Source of the DNA: Bacteroides cellulosilyticus
GTDB taxonomy: Bacteria > Bacteroidota > Bacteroidia > Bacteroidales > Bacteroidaceae
Direction of reading: 5' to 3'
NCBI RefSeq assembly: GCF_020091405.1
Contig: NZ_CP081903.1
Location: forward strand, 6,448,501 to 6,512,500
Length of the DNA: 64,000 nt
Within the stretch, counting starts at the first letter, position 1. Each line of letters begins with the position of its first letter. The notes below the pieces were generated by a model, which saw only the letters and a list, made by a program, of their open reading frames with translations, was not told the DNA's origin and did no database searches. Below, piece after piece: positions 45,237 to 55,194 of the stretch. The position numbers were made by a program, and so were the translations under genes.

Positions 45237-45779
45237 TTATTCATCCAGTTTCAACTCCCCTTTCTTGTCCTTTTCGTAATAATTGGCAAGCAAAGAAATG
45301 AAACTGCTGATGGCCTCTATCGCCTTTGCGGTTCCCTCCGTGATTTCTTTCTTCTGCAAGCGTAGCAATAAAACACCATACAAAGCCTCAAAACAGGTTT
45401 CCAGTTCCGGTTCCTCCTGCTTCCCACTCTTCTGACGAAGTTCTACGATGAAGGGCAATGCTTTGAAATAAGCCGCACTATAATAAGGATACTTCGGTGA
45501 CGCCAACAGTTCTACGTGCAATTCCGTCAAATTCACTATTACGTTACGATTAATTTGCAGATGTCCCTTTTCCTTCACCCCTTCTGTACGCATCATGTCT
45601 ATCAGATTACCGTACCATTCTTCAAGCACCGGATGTTCTTCTTCCGGATAACGGGAGATAATGCTTTCGCGGATCTTATCAATATCGCACCCGTTGGCAC
45701 GTATCAAATCTTCCACTTGCCACATATATATAAGGTATTCCGCGATATTCTTCGCTTTCAATTGTTGCGCTATCTTCAT
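45237..45779 (-). CDS. DUF4924-like conserved Bacteroidetes protein
   Basis: The 180-residue protein is helical and soluble with no signal peptide. It begins MKIAQQLKAKNIAEYLIYMWQVEDLIRANG and has LHVELLASPKYPYYSAAYFKALPFIVELRQKSG in the middle. From memory this pattern belongs to the DUF4924 family of Bacteroidales, which has no known function. It is 17 bp after the LysE-type gene and 46 bp before the reductase gene. Confidence 0.75.
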   Translation of the reverse strand: MKIAQQLKAKNIAEYLIYMWQVEDLIRANGCDIDKIRESIISRYPEEEHPVLEEWYGNLIDMMRTEGVKEKGHLQINRNVIVNLTELHVELLASPKYPYYSAAYFKALPFIVELRQKSGKQEEPELETCFEALYGVLLLRLQKKEITEGTAKAIEAISSFISLLANYYEKDKKGELKLDE

Positions 45780-45796
45780 GATTCTATAGTTTCTTC

Positions 45797-46450
45797 TCAG
45801 TAAAGTGACTCACCCATCAACGTAAACACCAACCCAAACACAGACACAACAATGACAATGCCTCCAATGATACGATTCAATATCCAGATGCCGCGCAGGT
45901 TGAATTGCGTACGGACTTTATTAACAAAGAAAGTAATGCCGAACCACCATGCTAATGCTCCCAGTGCAATAGCCAGATATCCGGTAACCGCTTCGAACAC
46001 CAATACCCCCTCACTGACGAAGGCAAAGCGTGCAAAGAGTCCGATAAAGAGGAATATAATAAGTGGATTGGATAATGTGACGGCAAAGGCGGTAATGAAG
46101 TTATGAAAATAAGAGCCTTTGTTGGTTGAGACGGGACGGATGGACTGGACGGGATTACTGCGAAACGTATAAATACCAAACGCTAACAGCATGATGCTTC
46201 CGAACAACTGCAAATAAAAGATATTTTTATTTACGTAATCGAATACGAAGCTCATTCCGTACCCTGTCAGCAAGGCGTAAGCAATGTCACTCAACGAGGC
46301 TCCCAGTCCTGTTATGAAACCATACCAACGCCCCTTATTCAACGTACGCTGGATGCACAACACACCCACGGGTCCTAATGGCGCAGACACAACTACCCCA
46401 ATAATAAAACCCTTCCATAATATATCGAATATGGTCCTTATCTCAATCAT
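45797..46450 (-). CDS. LysE/RhtB-family amino-acid exporter
   Basis: The 217-residue protein has six predicted spans. It carries the LysE-family start FIIGVVVSAPLGPVGVLCIQRTLNKGRWYGFITGLGASLSDIAYALL, including the conserved PLGPVG motif. Later come AFAVTLSNPLIIFLFIGLFARF and WWFGITFFVNKVR. It likely exports amino acids or related metabolites across the inner membrane. It is divergent from purL with about 180 bp between starts. Confidence 0.88.
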   Translation of the reverse strand: MIEIRTIFDILWKGFIIGVVVSAPLGPVGVLCIQRTLNKGRWYGFITGLGASLSDIAYALLTGYGMSFVFDYVNKNIFYLQLFGSIMLLAFGIYTFRSNPVQSIRPVSTNKGSYFHNFITAFAVTLSNPLIIFLFIGLFARFAFVSEGVLVFEAVTGYLAIALGALAWWFGITFFVNKVRTQFNLRGIWILNRIIGGIVIVVSVFGLVFTLMGESLY

Positions 46451-46568
46451 GGCTGCAAATATCGTACTTTTTTATGAGACGAGCCAATTGTGTTAACGTT
46501 TTTTCGACTGATTATTATAAAACGCTCAATACTTTACTTTTGACATCCCTCTATTTTTTATTCCTTTT

Positions 46569-46601
46569 CTTTCTCTGCACCAACGATTTTATATATCTTT
46601 G
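46569..46601 (+). promoter_or_regulatory. Promoter of purL
   Basis: TATCTTTG (46594-46601) is an exact -7 box, 31 bp before the ATG. A TTTC at 46569-46572 is 21 bp upstream and may serve as a weak -33 element. I see no purine riboswitch-like structure in the short leader. Confidence 0.55.
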
Positions 46602-46632
46602 CGCCAAAGAACGAAAAATCAAAAATATCAGT

Positions 46633-49600
46633 ATGATTCTTTTTTTCAGAACCCCATCCAAGAGCGTGATGGCCGTAGAATGTGACCACGCACTCACCCA
46701 GGCAGAAAGCGACAAACTCTGCTGGCTTTTTGGAGAAGCCACCCCCGAAAGTGAAGAAAACCTGAAAGGACATTTCGTTGGTCCACGCCGCGAAATGATT
46801 ACTCCTTGGAGTACAAATGCTGTGGAAATCACCCAGAATATGGGTTTGAGCGGTATATCACGCATCGAAGAGTATTTCCCCGTAAAGGACGAAAACGCCG
46901 ACCGCGACCCGATGCTGCAACGCATGTACAAGGGACTGGATCAGGAAGTATTCACCACCAACCGTAAGCCGGAACCGATCGTCCACATCGAAGACCTGGA
47001 AGCTTACAACGAAAAAGAAGGTCTGGCACTCTCTAAAGAAGAGATGGACTACCTCAAGAAAGTAGAACAAGACCTTGGACGTAAACTGACCGACTCCGAA
47101 GTATTCGGTTTCGCCCAGATCAATTCCGAACACTGCCGCCACAAAATCTTCGGCGGGACATTCATCATCGATGGTGTGGAACAAGAGTCTTCCCTCTTCC
47201 AAATGATTAAGAAGACTACACAGGAGAATCCGAATAAAATCATTTCAGCTTATAAAGATAATGTAGCCTTTGCCGAAGGTCCGGTAATTGAACAATTTGC
47301 TCCGGCAGACCACTCAAAGCCCGACTATTTCCAGGTAAAAGATATTAAGAGCGTTATCTCACTGAAGGCTGAAACACACAACTTCCCGACTACCGTAGAA
47401 CCGTTCAACGGTGCATCTACCGGTACAGGTGGAGAGATTCGTGACCGTATGGGTGGCGGTAAAGGTTCCTGGCCAATTGCCGGAACTGCCGTTTACATGA
47501 CTTCATATCCCCGTACAGACGAAGATCGTTCCTGGGAAGAAATCCTTCCGGTACGCCAATGGCTGTATCAGACTCCCGAACAGATTCTGATCAAAGCATC
47601 CAATGGTGCCAGCGACTTCGGTAACAAGTTCGGTCAACCGCTGATCTGTGGTTCTGTACTGACTTTCGAACATTGTGAAGAAGCTACGAGCTACGAGCTA
47701 CGAGCTACAAGTTCAGCGCAGCCACTTGTAGCTGGTAGCCCCGTAGCTGGTAGCTCCACCACCTACGGTTACGACAAAGTAATCATGCTTGCCGGTGGTG
47801 TGGGTTACGGTACGAAACGTGACTGCCTGAAGGGTACTCCCGAAGCCGGTAACAAAGTTGTCGTGATTGGTGGTGATAATTACCGTATCGGCTTGGGTGG
47901 CGGTTCCGTATCTTCAGTAGATACCGGACGCTACAGCAGCGGTATTGAGTTGAACGCCGTACAGCGCGCCAACGCAGAAATGCAGAAACGTGCCTACAAT
48001 GTGGTACGTGCCCTCTGCGAAGAAGACAACAATCCGGTGGTATCCATCCACGACCACGGTTCAGCCGGACACGTAAACTGTCTCTCCGAATTGGTGGAAG
48101 AATGTGGTGGCGTGATAGACATGAGTAAATTGCCCGTAGGTGACAAAACCTTGTCTGCCAAAGAAATTATCGCCAACGAAAGCCAGGAACGTATGGGATT
48201 GCTGATTGAAGAAGAAGCTATCGAGCATGTACGTAAAGTGGCTGAACGTGAACGTGCCCCAATGTATGTGGTAGGTGAAACTACCGGTGACCATCGCTTC
48301 GCTTTCCAACAAGCTGACGGTGTACGTCCGTTCGATCTTGCCGTAGAACAGATGTTCGGTTCGTCTCCCAAAACTTACATGGTGGACAAAACCGTGGAAC
48401 GCCACTATGAAATGCCTAAATACGAACAATCCAAGTTGCACGAATATCTGACGAACGTATTGCAGCTGGAAGCTGTTGCCTGCAAAGACTGGTTGACCAA
48501 TAAGGTAGACCGCTCTGTAACCGGCAAGATTGCCCGCCAACAATGTCAGGGTGAATTGCAATTACCGCTGAGTGACTGTGGCGTGGTTGCTCTCGACTAT
48601 CGTGGTGAGAAAGGTATCGCTACTTCACTGGGACATGCTCCGCAAGCTGCACTGGCAGATCCGGCTGCCGGTTCAGTACTTTCTGTCAGCGAAGCACTGA
48701 CCAACCTGGTATGGGCTCCGATGGCTGAAGGAATGGACAGTATTTCACTCTCCGCCAACTGGATGTGGCCTTGCCGCTCACAGGAAGGTGAAGATGCACG
48801 TCTCTACACCGCCGTAAAAGCATTGAGCGACTTCTGCTGTGCACTGCAAATCAATGTGCCTACCGGAAAAGACTCTCTGTCCATGACTCAGAAGTATCCC
48901 GACGGTAGCAAAGTAATCTCTCCGGGAACCGTCATCGTTTCCGCAGGCGGTGAAGTTTCTGATGTGAAGAAAGTGGTTTCTCCCGTACTTGTCAACAACG
49001 AAAAGACAACGATTTATCATATCGACTTCAGTTTTGATACACTGAAGCTGGGTGGTTCGGCCTTTGCGCAATCATTGGGCAAGATTGGCGACGAAGTACC
49101 CACTGTACAAGATGCCGAATATTTCCGCGACGCTTTCCTTGCCGTTCAGGAACTGGTGAACAAAGGACTGATTCTTGCCGGGCACGATATTTCTGCCGGT
49201 GGCCTGATTACTACCTTACTCGAAATGTGCTTCGCCAATGTAGAAGGTGGTATGGAAATCAATCTCGACAAGATGAAGGAACACGACCTCGTGAAACTCC
49301 TGTTTGCCGAGAACCCGGGTATTGTTATCCAGGTAAGCGACAAGCATAAGGAAGAAGTAAAACAAATATTGGAAGATGCCGGAGTAGGTTTTGTGAAGAT
49401 TGGTAAGCCGACCGATGAACGCCACATCCTCGTATCTAAAGATGACGCTACTTATCAGTTCGGTATCGACTATATGCGTGATGTTTGGTATTCTACTTCT
49501 TACCTGCTCGACCGCAAGCAATCTATGAACGGTTGCGCCAAGAAGCGTTTCGAGAACTACAAGATGCAGCCACTGGAATTCGCTTTCATGCCCGGCTTCA

Positions 49601-50409
49601 AAGGTAAATTCTCTCAATATGGCATCGACCCGAACCGCCGTACACCGACAGGCATCCGCGCAGCAATCATCCGCGAAAAAGGAACGAACGGTGAGCGCGA
49701 AATGGCTTACTCCCTGTATCTGGCAGGCTTTGATGTGAAAGACGTCACCATGACCGACCTTATCAGCGGACGTGAGACATTGGAAGACGTGAACCTGATT
49801 GTTTATTGTGGTGGTTTCTCCAACTCAGACGTATTGGGTTCTGCCAAAGGTTGGGCAGGAGCTTTCCTCTTCAATCCGAAAGCTAAAGAAGCACTCGACA
49901 AGTATTACGCACGCGAAGATACGCTTTCATTGGGTGTTTGTAATGGTTGCCAGTTGATGATGGAATTGAACCTCATCAATCCCGAACATAAGAAAAACGG
50001 TAAAATGCTGCATAATGAATCTCATAAATTCGAATCGAGATTCCTGGGACTTACCATTCCTACCAACCGCAGCGTAATGTTCGGCTCTCTAAGTGGCAGC
50101 AAACTCGGTATATGGGTAGCTCACGGAGAAGGAAAATTCTCTTTGCCTTACGACGAAGATAAATATAATGTGGTAGCCAAATATAGTTATGACGAGTATC
50201 CTGCCAATCCGAATGGCTCCGACTACTCCATAGCAGCCATAGCAAGTGCCGACGGACGCCATCTGGCTATCATGCCTCACCTGGAGCGCTCTATCTTCCC
50301 GTGGCAGAACGGTTGTTATCCTGCCGACCGCCTGCACAGCGACCAGATCACTCCATGGATGGAAGCCTTCGTCAATGCACGTAAATGGGTAGAAGAAAAG
50401 GTTAAGTAG
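46633..50409 (+). CDS. purL: Phosphoribosylformylglycinamidine synthase (large single-chain PurL) with in-frame repeat insertion
   Basis: I start at 46633 (MILFFRTPSKSVMAVECDHAL), since the upstream frame overlaps the promoter. The protein has 1258 residues, close to the E. coli length of 1295. The N-terminal and synthase parts have FAQINSEHCRHKIF, AETHNFPTTVEPFNGASTGTGGEIRD and DHGSAGHVNCLSELVEECGG. The C-terminal glutaminase has VYCGGFSNSDVLGSAKGWA, C1103 in LGVCNGCQLMMEL, and HGEGKF. It makes FGAM in purine synthesis. Residues about 352-378 (TSYELRATSSAQ to AGSSTT) are encoded by a heptad repeat element and are foreign to the family. Confidence 0.96.
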   Translation: MILFFRTPSKSVMAVECDHALTQAESDKLCWLFGEATPESEENLKGHFVGPRREMITPWSTNAVEITQNMGLSGISRIEEYFPVKDENADRDPMLQRMYKGLDQEVFTTNRKPEPIVHIEDLEAYNEKEGLALSKEEMDYLKKVEQDLGRKLTDSEVFGFAQINSEHCRHKIFGGTFIIDGVEQESSLFQMIKKTTQENPNKIISAYKDNVAFAEGPVIEQFAPADHSKPDYFQVKDIKSVISLKAETHNFPTTVEPFNGASTGTGGEIRDRMGGGKGSWPIAGTAVYMTSYPRTDEDRSWEEILPVRQWLYQTPEQILIKASNGASDFGNKFGQPLICGSVLTFEHCEEATSYELRATSSAQPLVAGSPVAGSSTTYGYDKVIMLAGGVGYGTKRDCLKGTPEAGNKVVVIGGDNYRIGLGGGSVSSVDTGRYSSGIELNAVQRANAEMQKRAYNVVRALCEEDNNPVVSIHDHGSAGHVNCLSELVEECGGVIDMSKLPVGDKTLSAKEIIANESQERMGLLIEEEAIEHVRKVAERERAPMYVVGETTGDHRFAFQQADGVRPFDLAVEQMFGSSPKTYMVDKTVERHYEMPKYEQSKLHEYLTNVLQLEAVACKDWLTNKVDRSVTGKIARQQCQGELQLPLSDCGVVALDYRGEKGIATSLGHAPQAALADPAAGSVLSVSEALTNLVWAPMAEGMDSISLSANWMWPCRSQEGEDARLYTAVKALSDFCCALQINVPTGKDSLSMTQKYPDGSKVISPGTVIVSAGGEVSDVKKVVSPVLVNNEKTTIYHIDFSFDTLKLGGSAFAQSLGKIGDEVPTVQDAEYFRDAFLAVQELVNKGLILAGHDISAGGLITTLLEMCFANVEGGMEINLDKMKEHDLVKLLFAENPGIVIQVSDKHKEEVKQILEDAGVGFVKIGKPTDERHILVSKDDATYQFGIDYMRDVWYSTSYLLDRKQSMNGCAKKRFENYKMQPLEFAFMPGFKGKFSQYGIDPNRRTPTGIRAAIIREKGTNGEREMAYSLYLAGFDVKDVTMTDLISGRETLEDVNLIVYCGGFSNSDVLGSAKGWAGAFLFNPKAKEALDKYYAREDTLSLGVCNGCQLMMELNLINPEHKKNGKMLHNESHKFESRFLGLTIPTNRSVMFGSLSGSKLGIWVAHGEGKFSLPYDEDKYNVVAKYSYDEYPANPNGSDYSIAAIASADGRHLAIMPHLERSIFPWQNGCYPADRLHSDQITPWMEAFVNARKWVEEKVK
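47682..47757 (+). repeat. Heptad repeat element inserted in frame in purL
   Basis: AGCTACG is repeated at 47682, 47689 and 47696, with AGCTACA at 47703. A core GCGCAGCC follows (47716-47723, reverse complement of GGCTGCGC). The right arm has GTAGC at 47728, 47735, 47743 and 47750. The arms are inverted copies. The frame stays open and adds about 26 residues between HCEEA and YGYDKVIM. Confidence 0.9.
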
Positions 50410-50435
50410 TTCTGACTACAATCTATAAGTGAAAC

Positions 50436-50470
50436 ACAGGCGCAGGTTATAATATACAACTTGCGCCTGT
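50436..50470 (+). terminator. Terminator hairpin after purL
   Basis: ACAGGCGCAGGTT (50436-50448) pairs with AACTTGCGCCTGT (50458-50470) over 13 pairs with one G-U. The loop is ATAATATAC. The T run behind it is weak. Confidence 0.65.
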
Positions 50471-50520
50471 TGTCGTCTAAACAATGCGAGGAATCGAACA
50501 TTATTCTTCTTGCTTTCGTG

Positions 50521-50551
50521 TTGCTTTTATCAAACAAAATGCATATTTTTG
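50521..50551 (+). promoter_or_regulatory. Promoter of the second hybrid regulator
   Basis: TTG (50521-50523), a 20-bp spacer and TATTTTTG (50544-50551) match the Bacteroides consensus. The ATG at 50597 is 45 bp further. Confidence 0.7.
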
Positions 50552-50596
50552 CGTTAATTTCACAAATACCCCCAATAACGAACGACCGTAACTGTT

Positions 50597-53500
50597 ATGA
50601 GAAAATTTATCATTTTCTTTTTATTCACATACATTTCCTCCTTCTGCATCGCCCAAACTTATAAATATCTTGGCGTAGAAGATGGCTTGAGCAACCGTAG
50701 GGTATATGCCATTCAGAAAGGGCCGAAAGGATATATGTGGTTTCTTACGCACAATGGCATTGACCGCTATGACGGAAAAAATTTCAAGCAATACCGGCTT
50801 ATAGACAGCGAAATAGAAGTTAACTCCATGCTCAATCTGAGTTGGCTATATGTTGGTGTGGATGGAACACTGTGGGAAATAGGCAAAAAAGGAAGAGTAT
50901 TCCGCTATGATGCCAAACATGATCGCTTTCAGCTTGTATACAAGCTACCTGATGAAGTGGTAAAAGGAAATCCGACTCCCGTAAGCTATGGATTTATTGA
51001 CAGCAACAATATTGTATGGCTCTGTAACGAAGAAGCATTGTATCTCTACGATACGAATACTGAGAAAACTACCGTTATCAAAAACCATATCGGAGAAAGT
51101 ATTACGGATATCGAGCAAATCGACCCTGAACATTATTTCATCGGTACAGACGTCGGCATACATCATGCCGAATTAAAAGACAACGTTCTCAACCTTTCTC
51201 CATGCAACTGGCTTGATAAACTGAAGATGCAAGTGAACGAGTTATATTTCCATAAAGCAAACCGCAAACTATTCATCGGTACGTTCCAGAAAGGCATTTA
51301 TCTGTATGATATGAATATTCATCAAACTGTAGAGCTGAATGTCGGTTTGCAGGATGTCAGCATTACACGTATCAAAGCCTTCAATGACAAAGAAATATTG
51401 ATAGCTACAGATGGTGCCGGTATATATAAAATGAATGTGGATACCTATGAGTGCACCCCCTACATCGTGGCGGATTACAATAGCTACAATGCCATGAACG
51501 GCAACAGTATTTACGACTTCTATGTAGATGATGAACGCATCTGGATGGCTAATTACCCTATCGGCATCACAGTACGCAACAATCAATATGCCAGTTATGA
51601 ATGGATCAAACATTCTATCGGCAACAAGCAATCACTCATCAATGACCAAGTGAATGCCATCATCGAAGATCACGAAGGTGATCTTTGGTTTGCTACCAAT
51701 AATGGTATCAGTCTCTACTCCACTAAAACAAAGCAATGGCGCTCATTCCTCAGCGTGTTTGATAATGGCAACATAACCAAAAACCATGTTTTCATTTCTT
51801 TGTGCGAGGTATCACCCGGCATCATCTGGGCAGGCGGATACTCTTCGGGCATCTACCAGATCGATAAAAAACAGATGAAGGTGGAGTTCTTCACTCCTTC
51901 TACATTTGGCGATTGTGATATCCGCCCGGATAAGTACATACGTTCTATCATGAAAACTTCCGATGGTAATATCTGGTCCGGCGGCTATTATAATTTAAAA
52001 CAAATAGATTTTGCACGCAAAAATATACGCACTTATCCGGGACTAAGCGGCATCACGGATATTAAAGAAAAGGATGCGCAACACATGTGGATAGGCACAG
52101 CCACAGGACTGTATCTCCTAAATAAGGAAACCGGTAAGTTTCAGAATATCTCGATGCCTATAGAGTCTTTTTATATCAACGCACTTTATCAGATAGCTGA
52201 CAGTCTTCTGTATATAGGAACCAGTAATTCCGGATTGCTCATTTACAATTATCATAGAAAGTCGTTCGAGCATTTCCACAAAGACAACTGCCCGCTGATT
52301 TCCAACAACATATATACCATTCTTCCGGACGGGAATAAAAGTGTCCTGCTGAGTACCGAAAACAGCCTGACAAGTTATTACCCAGAGGGGAAAATTTTCC
52401 ATAACTGGACCAAAGAGCAAGGATTGAAGAGCGATCACTTCAACGCATCATCAGGCGTACTGCGAAAAAACGGAAACTTCATTCTTGGAAGTACGGACGG
52501 AGCAATAGAGTTCCACAAAGATATGATGATTCCACGCAATTATGAGTTCAAAATGATATTCAGCGATTTGCGCGTATTCTATCAAACCGTTTACCCCGGC
52601 GATGAGGGTTCACCGCTGGAAGTGGACATAGATGAAACTCAAGTGTTAAAGCTGAAATACAATCAGAACATATTCTCTCTACGGATATCTTCTATCAACT
52701 ACGATTATCCGTCATTGGTTCTGTATTCCTGGAAACTGGAAGGTTTCTATGACGGATGGAGCCGTCCTGAGAAAGATTGCATGATCCGGTTCACAAATCT
52801 GAGTCCCGGAAAATATACATTACGGGTACGTGCCATCTCCAGTGAAGACCGACGAATCGTTCTCGAAGAGCGTGACATGGAAATCATGATAGAACAGCCC
52901 TTATGGCTCAGCATATGGGCATTAATACTTTATGCCGCCGTGGTAGCCGCGATTGCCATTATCACATTGCGTGTCATTATCCTGCGCAAACAGCGTAAGG
53001 CTTCGGATGAGAAAATACGTTTCTTCATCAATACAGCGCATGATATTCGCACTCCGTTGACACTGATCAAAGCGCCACTGGAAGAACTCAGTGAAAAGGA
53101 AAATCTGACACCGAGCGGACGAAGCAATATGAATACTGCCATACGAAATGTGAACGCCCTGTTGCGACTGACGACCAATCTTATTAACTTCGAACGTGCA
53201 GACACTTATTCCAGTGCCCTATATGTATCCGAATATGAGTTGAGCACCTACATGGAGGAAATGATCAATGCTTTCCGGGCTTATGCCGACGTAAAACGTA
53301 TCAGCCTGACTTATGAAAGTAATTTCCGCTACATGAATACCTGGCTTGACAAGGATAAGATGGATTCGATTCTGAAAAATCTGATATCCAATGCCTTGAA
53401 ATATACACCGGAAGGTGGAAGCGTACATATCTATACAGCAGAAACAGAAGACTATTGGAGTGTGGAAGTAAAGGATACGGGTATTGGTATTCCGTCCTCA

Positions 53501-54601
53501 GAACAGAAAAAGCTCTTTAAAATACACTTCCGGGGTAGTAACGCCATCAACTCGAAAGTAACGGGTAGTGGTATCGGACTGTTACTGGTATGGAAACTTG
53601 TTCACCTGCATAAAGGCAAAATCAACTTTACGAGCACGGAAGGAAAAGGCTCCTGTATTAAGGTCACATTCCCAAAAGGTGAAAAACCTTATCGAAAAGC
53701 TATTCACAGTCCGAAACCGGGAAGTGAGAAAGTTGCTTATGCTGAATCGGGAGTGCCTAAGAATGTTACGCCAAACATTGCTTATGATGCAACTAAACAG
53801 AAACAACAGCAAAACAGTGATCTTCCGAAAATCCTGATTGTGGAAGATAATGATGAGTTGAGGGAATATCTCCGCAATACACTGTCGGACGACTATAACA
53901 TACAAGTATGCAGCGATGGCAAACAAGCACTCGAAATAGTCAAGGAATATATGCCTAACATGATTATTTCGGATATCATGATGCCGGAAATGCGTGGGGA
54001 CGAATTGTGTCATGTCTTAAAGAATGATATTGAAACCTCTCACATCCCCATCATTTTGCTCACAGCACTGAACAATGACCGCAACATCATTGAAGGATTG
54101 AAGACCGGAGCAGATGAGTATATTGTGAAGCCTTTCAATATAGGTATTCTCCGTGCTACGATATCCAACATCCTGACGAATCGCTCTTTGCTGCGACATA
54201 AATATGCTAATCTGGAACTGAATGATGATGAAGATGCCACAACTTGTACCAATTGTTCCACCGACCTTGACTGGAAATTCATTTCTTCCGTCAAGAAGCA
54301 TGTGGAAGAAAATATGGATAACGGTGCACTCAATGTGGAAATGCTCTGTTCATTACTGAATATGAGTCGTACCAGCTTCTATAATAAAATTAAAGCCCTG
54401 ACCGACCAGGCTCCGGCAGACTATATCCGATTGATACGTCTGAAACGTGCCGCACAACTACTGAAAGAGCAGAAATACAGCATAACTGAAGTTGCAGAAA
54501 TGACTGGTTTCAGCGATGCGAAATACTTCCGAGAAGTATTCAAGAAGCATTTCAGTGTCAGCCCGAGCCAATATGCGAAACAGAAAGAAGAAGGGGAATA
54601 A
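50597..54601 (+). CDS. Hybrid two-component system regulator (second copy type)
   Basis: The 1334-residue protein has a signal peptide (MRKFIIFFLFTYISSFCIAQ). The periplasmic propeller sensor begins YKYLGVEDGLSNRRVYAIQKGPKGYMWFLTHNGIDRYDG and ends in a Y_Y_Y domain (YSWKLEGFYDGWSRP). One span follows (IWALILYAAVVAAIAIITLRVII). HisKA has H815 in TAHDIRTPLT, HATPase has VKDTGIGIP and GSGIGLLLV, and the receiver has D1126 (IISDIMMPEMRGDE). The AraC domain ends FSVSPSQYAKQKEEGE. Such regulators normally control a glycan locus. No SusC/SusD pair is next to it here, and two chromate transporter genes follow at 45 bp. Confidence 0.96.
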   Translation: MRKFIIFFLFTYISSFCIAQTYKYLGVEDGLSNRRVYAIQKGPKGYMWFLTHNGIDRYDGKNFKQYRLIDSEIEVNSMLNLSWLYVGVDGTLWEIGKKGRVFRYDAKHDRFQLVYKLPDEVVKGNPTPVSYGFIDSNNIVWLCNEEALYLYDTNTEKTTVIKNHIGESITDIEQIDPEHYFIGTDVGIHHAELKDNVLNLSPCNWLDKLKMQVNELYFHKANRKLFIGTFQKGIYLYDMNIHQTVELNVGLQDVSITRIKAFNDKEILIATDGAGIYKMNVDTYECTPYIVADYNSYNAMNGNSIYDFYVDDERIWMANYPIGITVRNNQYASYEWIKHSIGNKQSLINDQVNAIIEDHEGDLWFATNNGISLYSTKTKQWRSFLSVFDNGNITKNHVFISLCEVSPGIIWAGGYSSGIYQIDKKQMKVEFFTPSTFGDCDIRPDKYIRSIMKTSDGNIWSGGYYNLKQIDFARKNIRTYPGLSGITDIKEKDAQHMWIGTATGLYLLNKETGKFQNISMPIESFYINALYQIADSLLYIGTSNSGLLIYNYHRKSFEHFHKDNCPLISNNIYTILPDGNKSVLLSTENSLTSYYPEGKIFHNWTKEQGLKSDHFNASSGVLRKNGNFILGSTDGAIEFHKDMMIPRNYEFKMIFSDLRVFYQTVYPGDEGSPLEVDIDETQVLKLKYNQNIFSLRISSINYDYPSLVLYSWKLEGFYDGWSRPEKDCMIRFTNLSPGKYTLRVRAISSEDRRIVLEERDMEIMIEQPLWLSIWALILYAAVVAAIAIITLRVIILRKQRKASDEKIRFFINTAHDIRTPLTLIKAPLEELSEKENLTPSGRSNMNTAIRNVNALLRLTTNLINFERADTYSSALYVSEYELSTYMEEMINAFRAYADVKRISLTYESNFRYMNTWLDKDKMDSILKNLISNALKYTPEGGSVHIYTAETEDYWSVEVKDTGIGIPSSEQKKLFKIHFRGSNAINSKVTGSGIGLLLVWKLVHLHKGKINFTSTEGKGSCIKVTFPKGEKPYRKAIHSPKPGSEKVAYAESGVPKNVTPNIAYDATKQKQQQNSDLPKILIVEDNDELREYLRNTLSDDYNIQVCSDGKQALEIVKEYMPNMIISDIMMPEMRGDELCHVLKNDIETSHIPIILLTALNNDRNIIEGLKTGADEYIVKPFNIGILRATISNILTNRSLLRHKYANLELNDDEDATTCTNCSTDLDWKFISSVKKHVEENMDNGALNVEMLCSLLNMSRTSFYNKIKALTDQAPADYIRLIRLKRAAQLLKEQKYSITEVAEMTGFSDAKYFREVFKKHFSVSPSQYAKQKEEGE

Positions 54602-54602
54602 A

Positions 54603-54642
54603 GTGGTAGAGTGATATCATATTATCACATTATAACATTAAA
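54603..54642. repeat. Octad tandem repeats between hybrid regulator and chromate transporter genes
   Basis: Units of 8 bp follow each other: GTGGTAGA, GTGATATC, ATATTATC, ACATTATA, ACATTAAA. In another register the right part reads ATTATCAC, ATTATAAC, ATTAAAAC. It starts one base after the regulator stop and ends 3 bp before the next ATG, so it occupies the place of a ribosome-binding site. The GGCTGCGC-like core is absent. Confidence 0.6.
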
Positions 54643-54645
54643 ACT

Positions 54646-55194
54646 ATGAATATTTATTTAGAGGCATTCGGCCTTTTTTCTAAAATAGGAGTTTTCACTA
54701 TCGGAGGTGGCTATGCCATGGTGCCACTCATAGAGGAAGAAATTGTGGAGAAACGAAAGTGGATCGCCAAAGACGATTTTATAGACTTACTTGCCATTTC
54801 CCAATCGACTCCTGGCATTCTTGCGGTTAACATTTCTATTTTCATAGGATATAAACTACGGGGAATTCGTGGTAGTCTGGTGACTACTTTAGGTACTATA
54901 TTGCCATCATTCTTCATTATTCTTGCCATTGCTTTATTCTTCCATAACTTCAAAGACAATACAGTTGTAGAGCGCATTTTCAAGGGCATCCGCCCGGCGG
55001 TAGTCGCACTGATTGCCGCTCCTACATTCAGTATGGCGAAATCGGCAAAAATCAACCGTTACAATGTCTGGATACCCATTGTATCTGCACTGATCATCTG
55101 GTTGTTGGACTTCTCTCCTATCTGGGTAATCATCATCGCCGGTGTAGGAGGATACCTGTACGGACGGTTACACCATCCCAAAGTTGAAAGTTGA
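54646..55194 (+). CDS. Chromate transporter family protein, half-size subunit 1
   Basis: The 182-residue hydrophobic protein has the CHR-domain hallmarks: FSKIGVFTIGGGYAMVPLIEEEIV, LLAISQSTPGILAVNISIFIGYKLRG and FKGIRPAVVALIAAPTFS. A full ChrA has two such domains, so this is a short-chain CHR protein that pairs with the next gene. The family exports chromate in some bacteria, but in Bacteroides the true substrate is unproven. The last residues and the stop (KVES, TGA) lie within AAAGTTG heptad repeats, so the C-terminus was set by a repeat element. Confidence 0.92.
   Translation: MNIYLEAFGLFSKIGVFTIGGGYAMVPLIEEEIVEKRKWIAKDDFIDLLAISQSTPGILAVNISIFIGYKLRGIRGSLVTTLGTILPSFFIILAIALFFHNFKDNTVVERIFKGIRPAVVALIAAPTFSMAKSAKINRYNVWIPIVSALIIWLLDFSPIWVIIIAGVGGYLYGRLHHPKVES

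Noticed and set aside
47682..47757. Intein or frameshift artefact in purL
   Set aside because: An insert of about 26 residues is far too short for an intein, lacks splice motifs, and the frame is intact on both sides.
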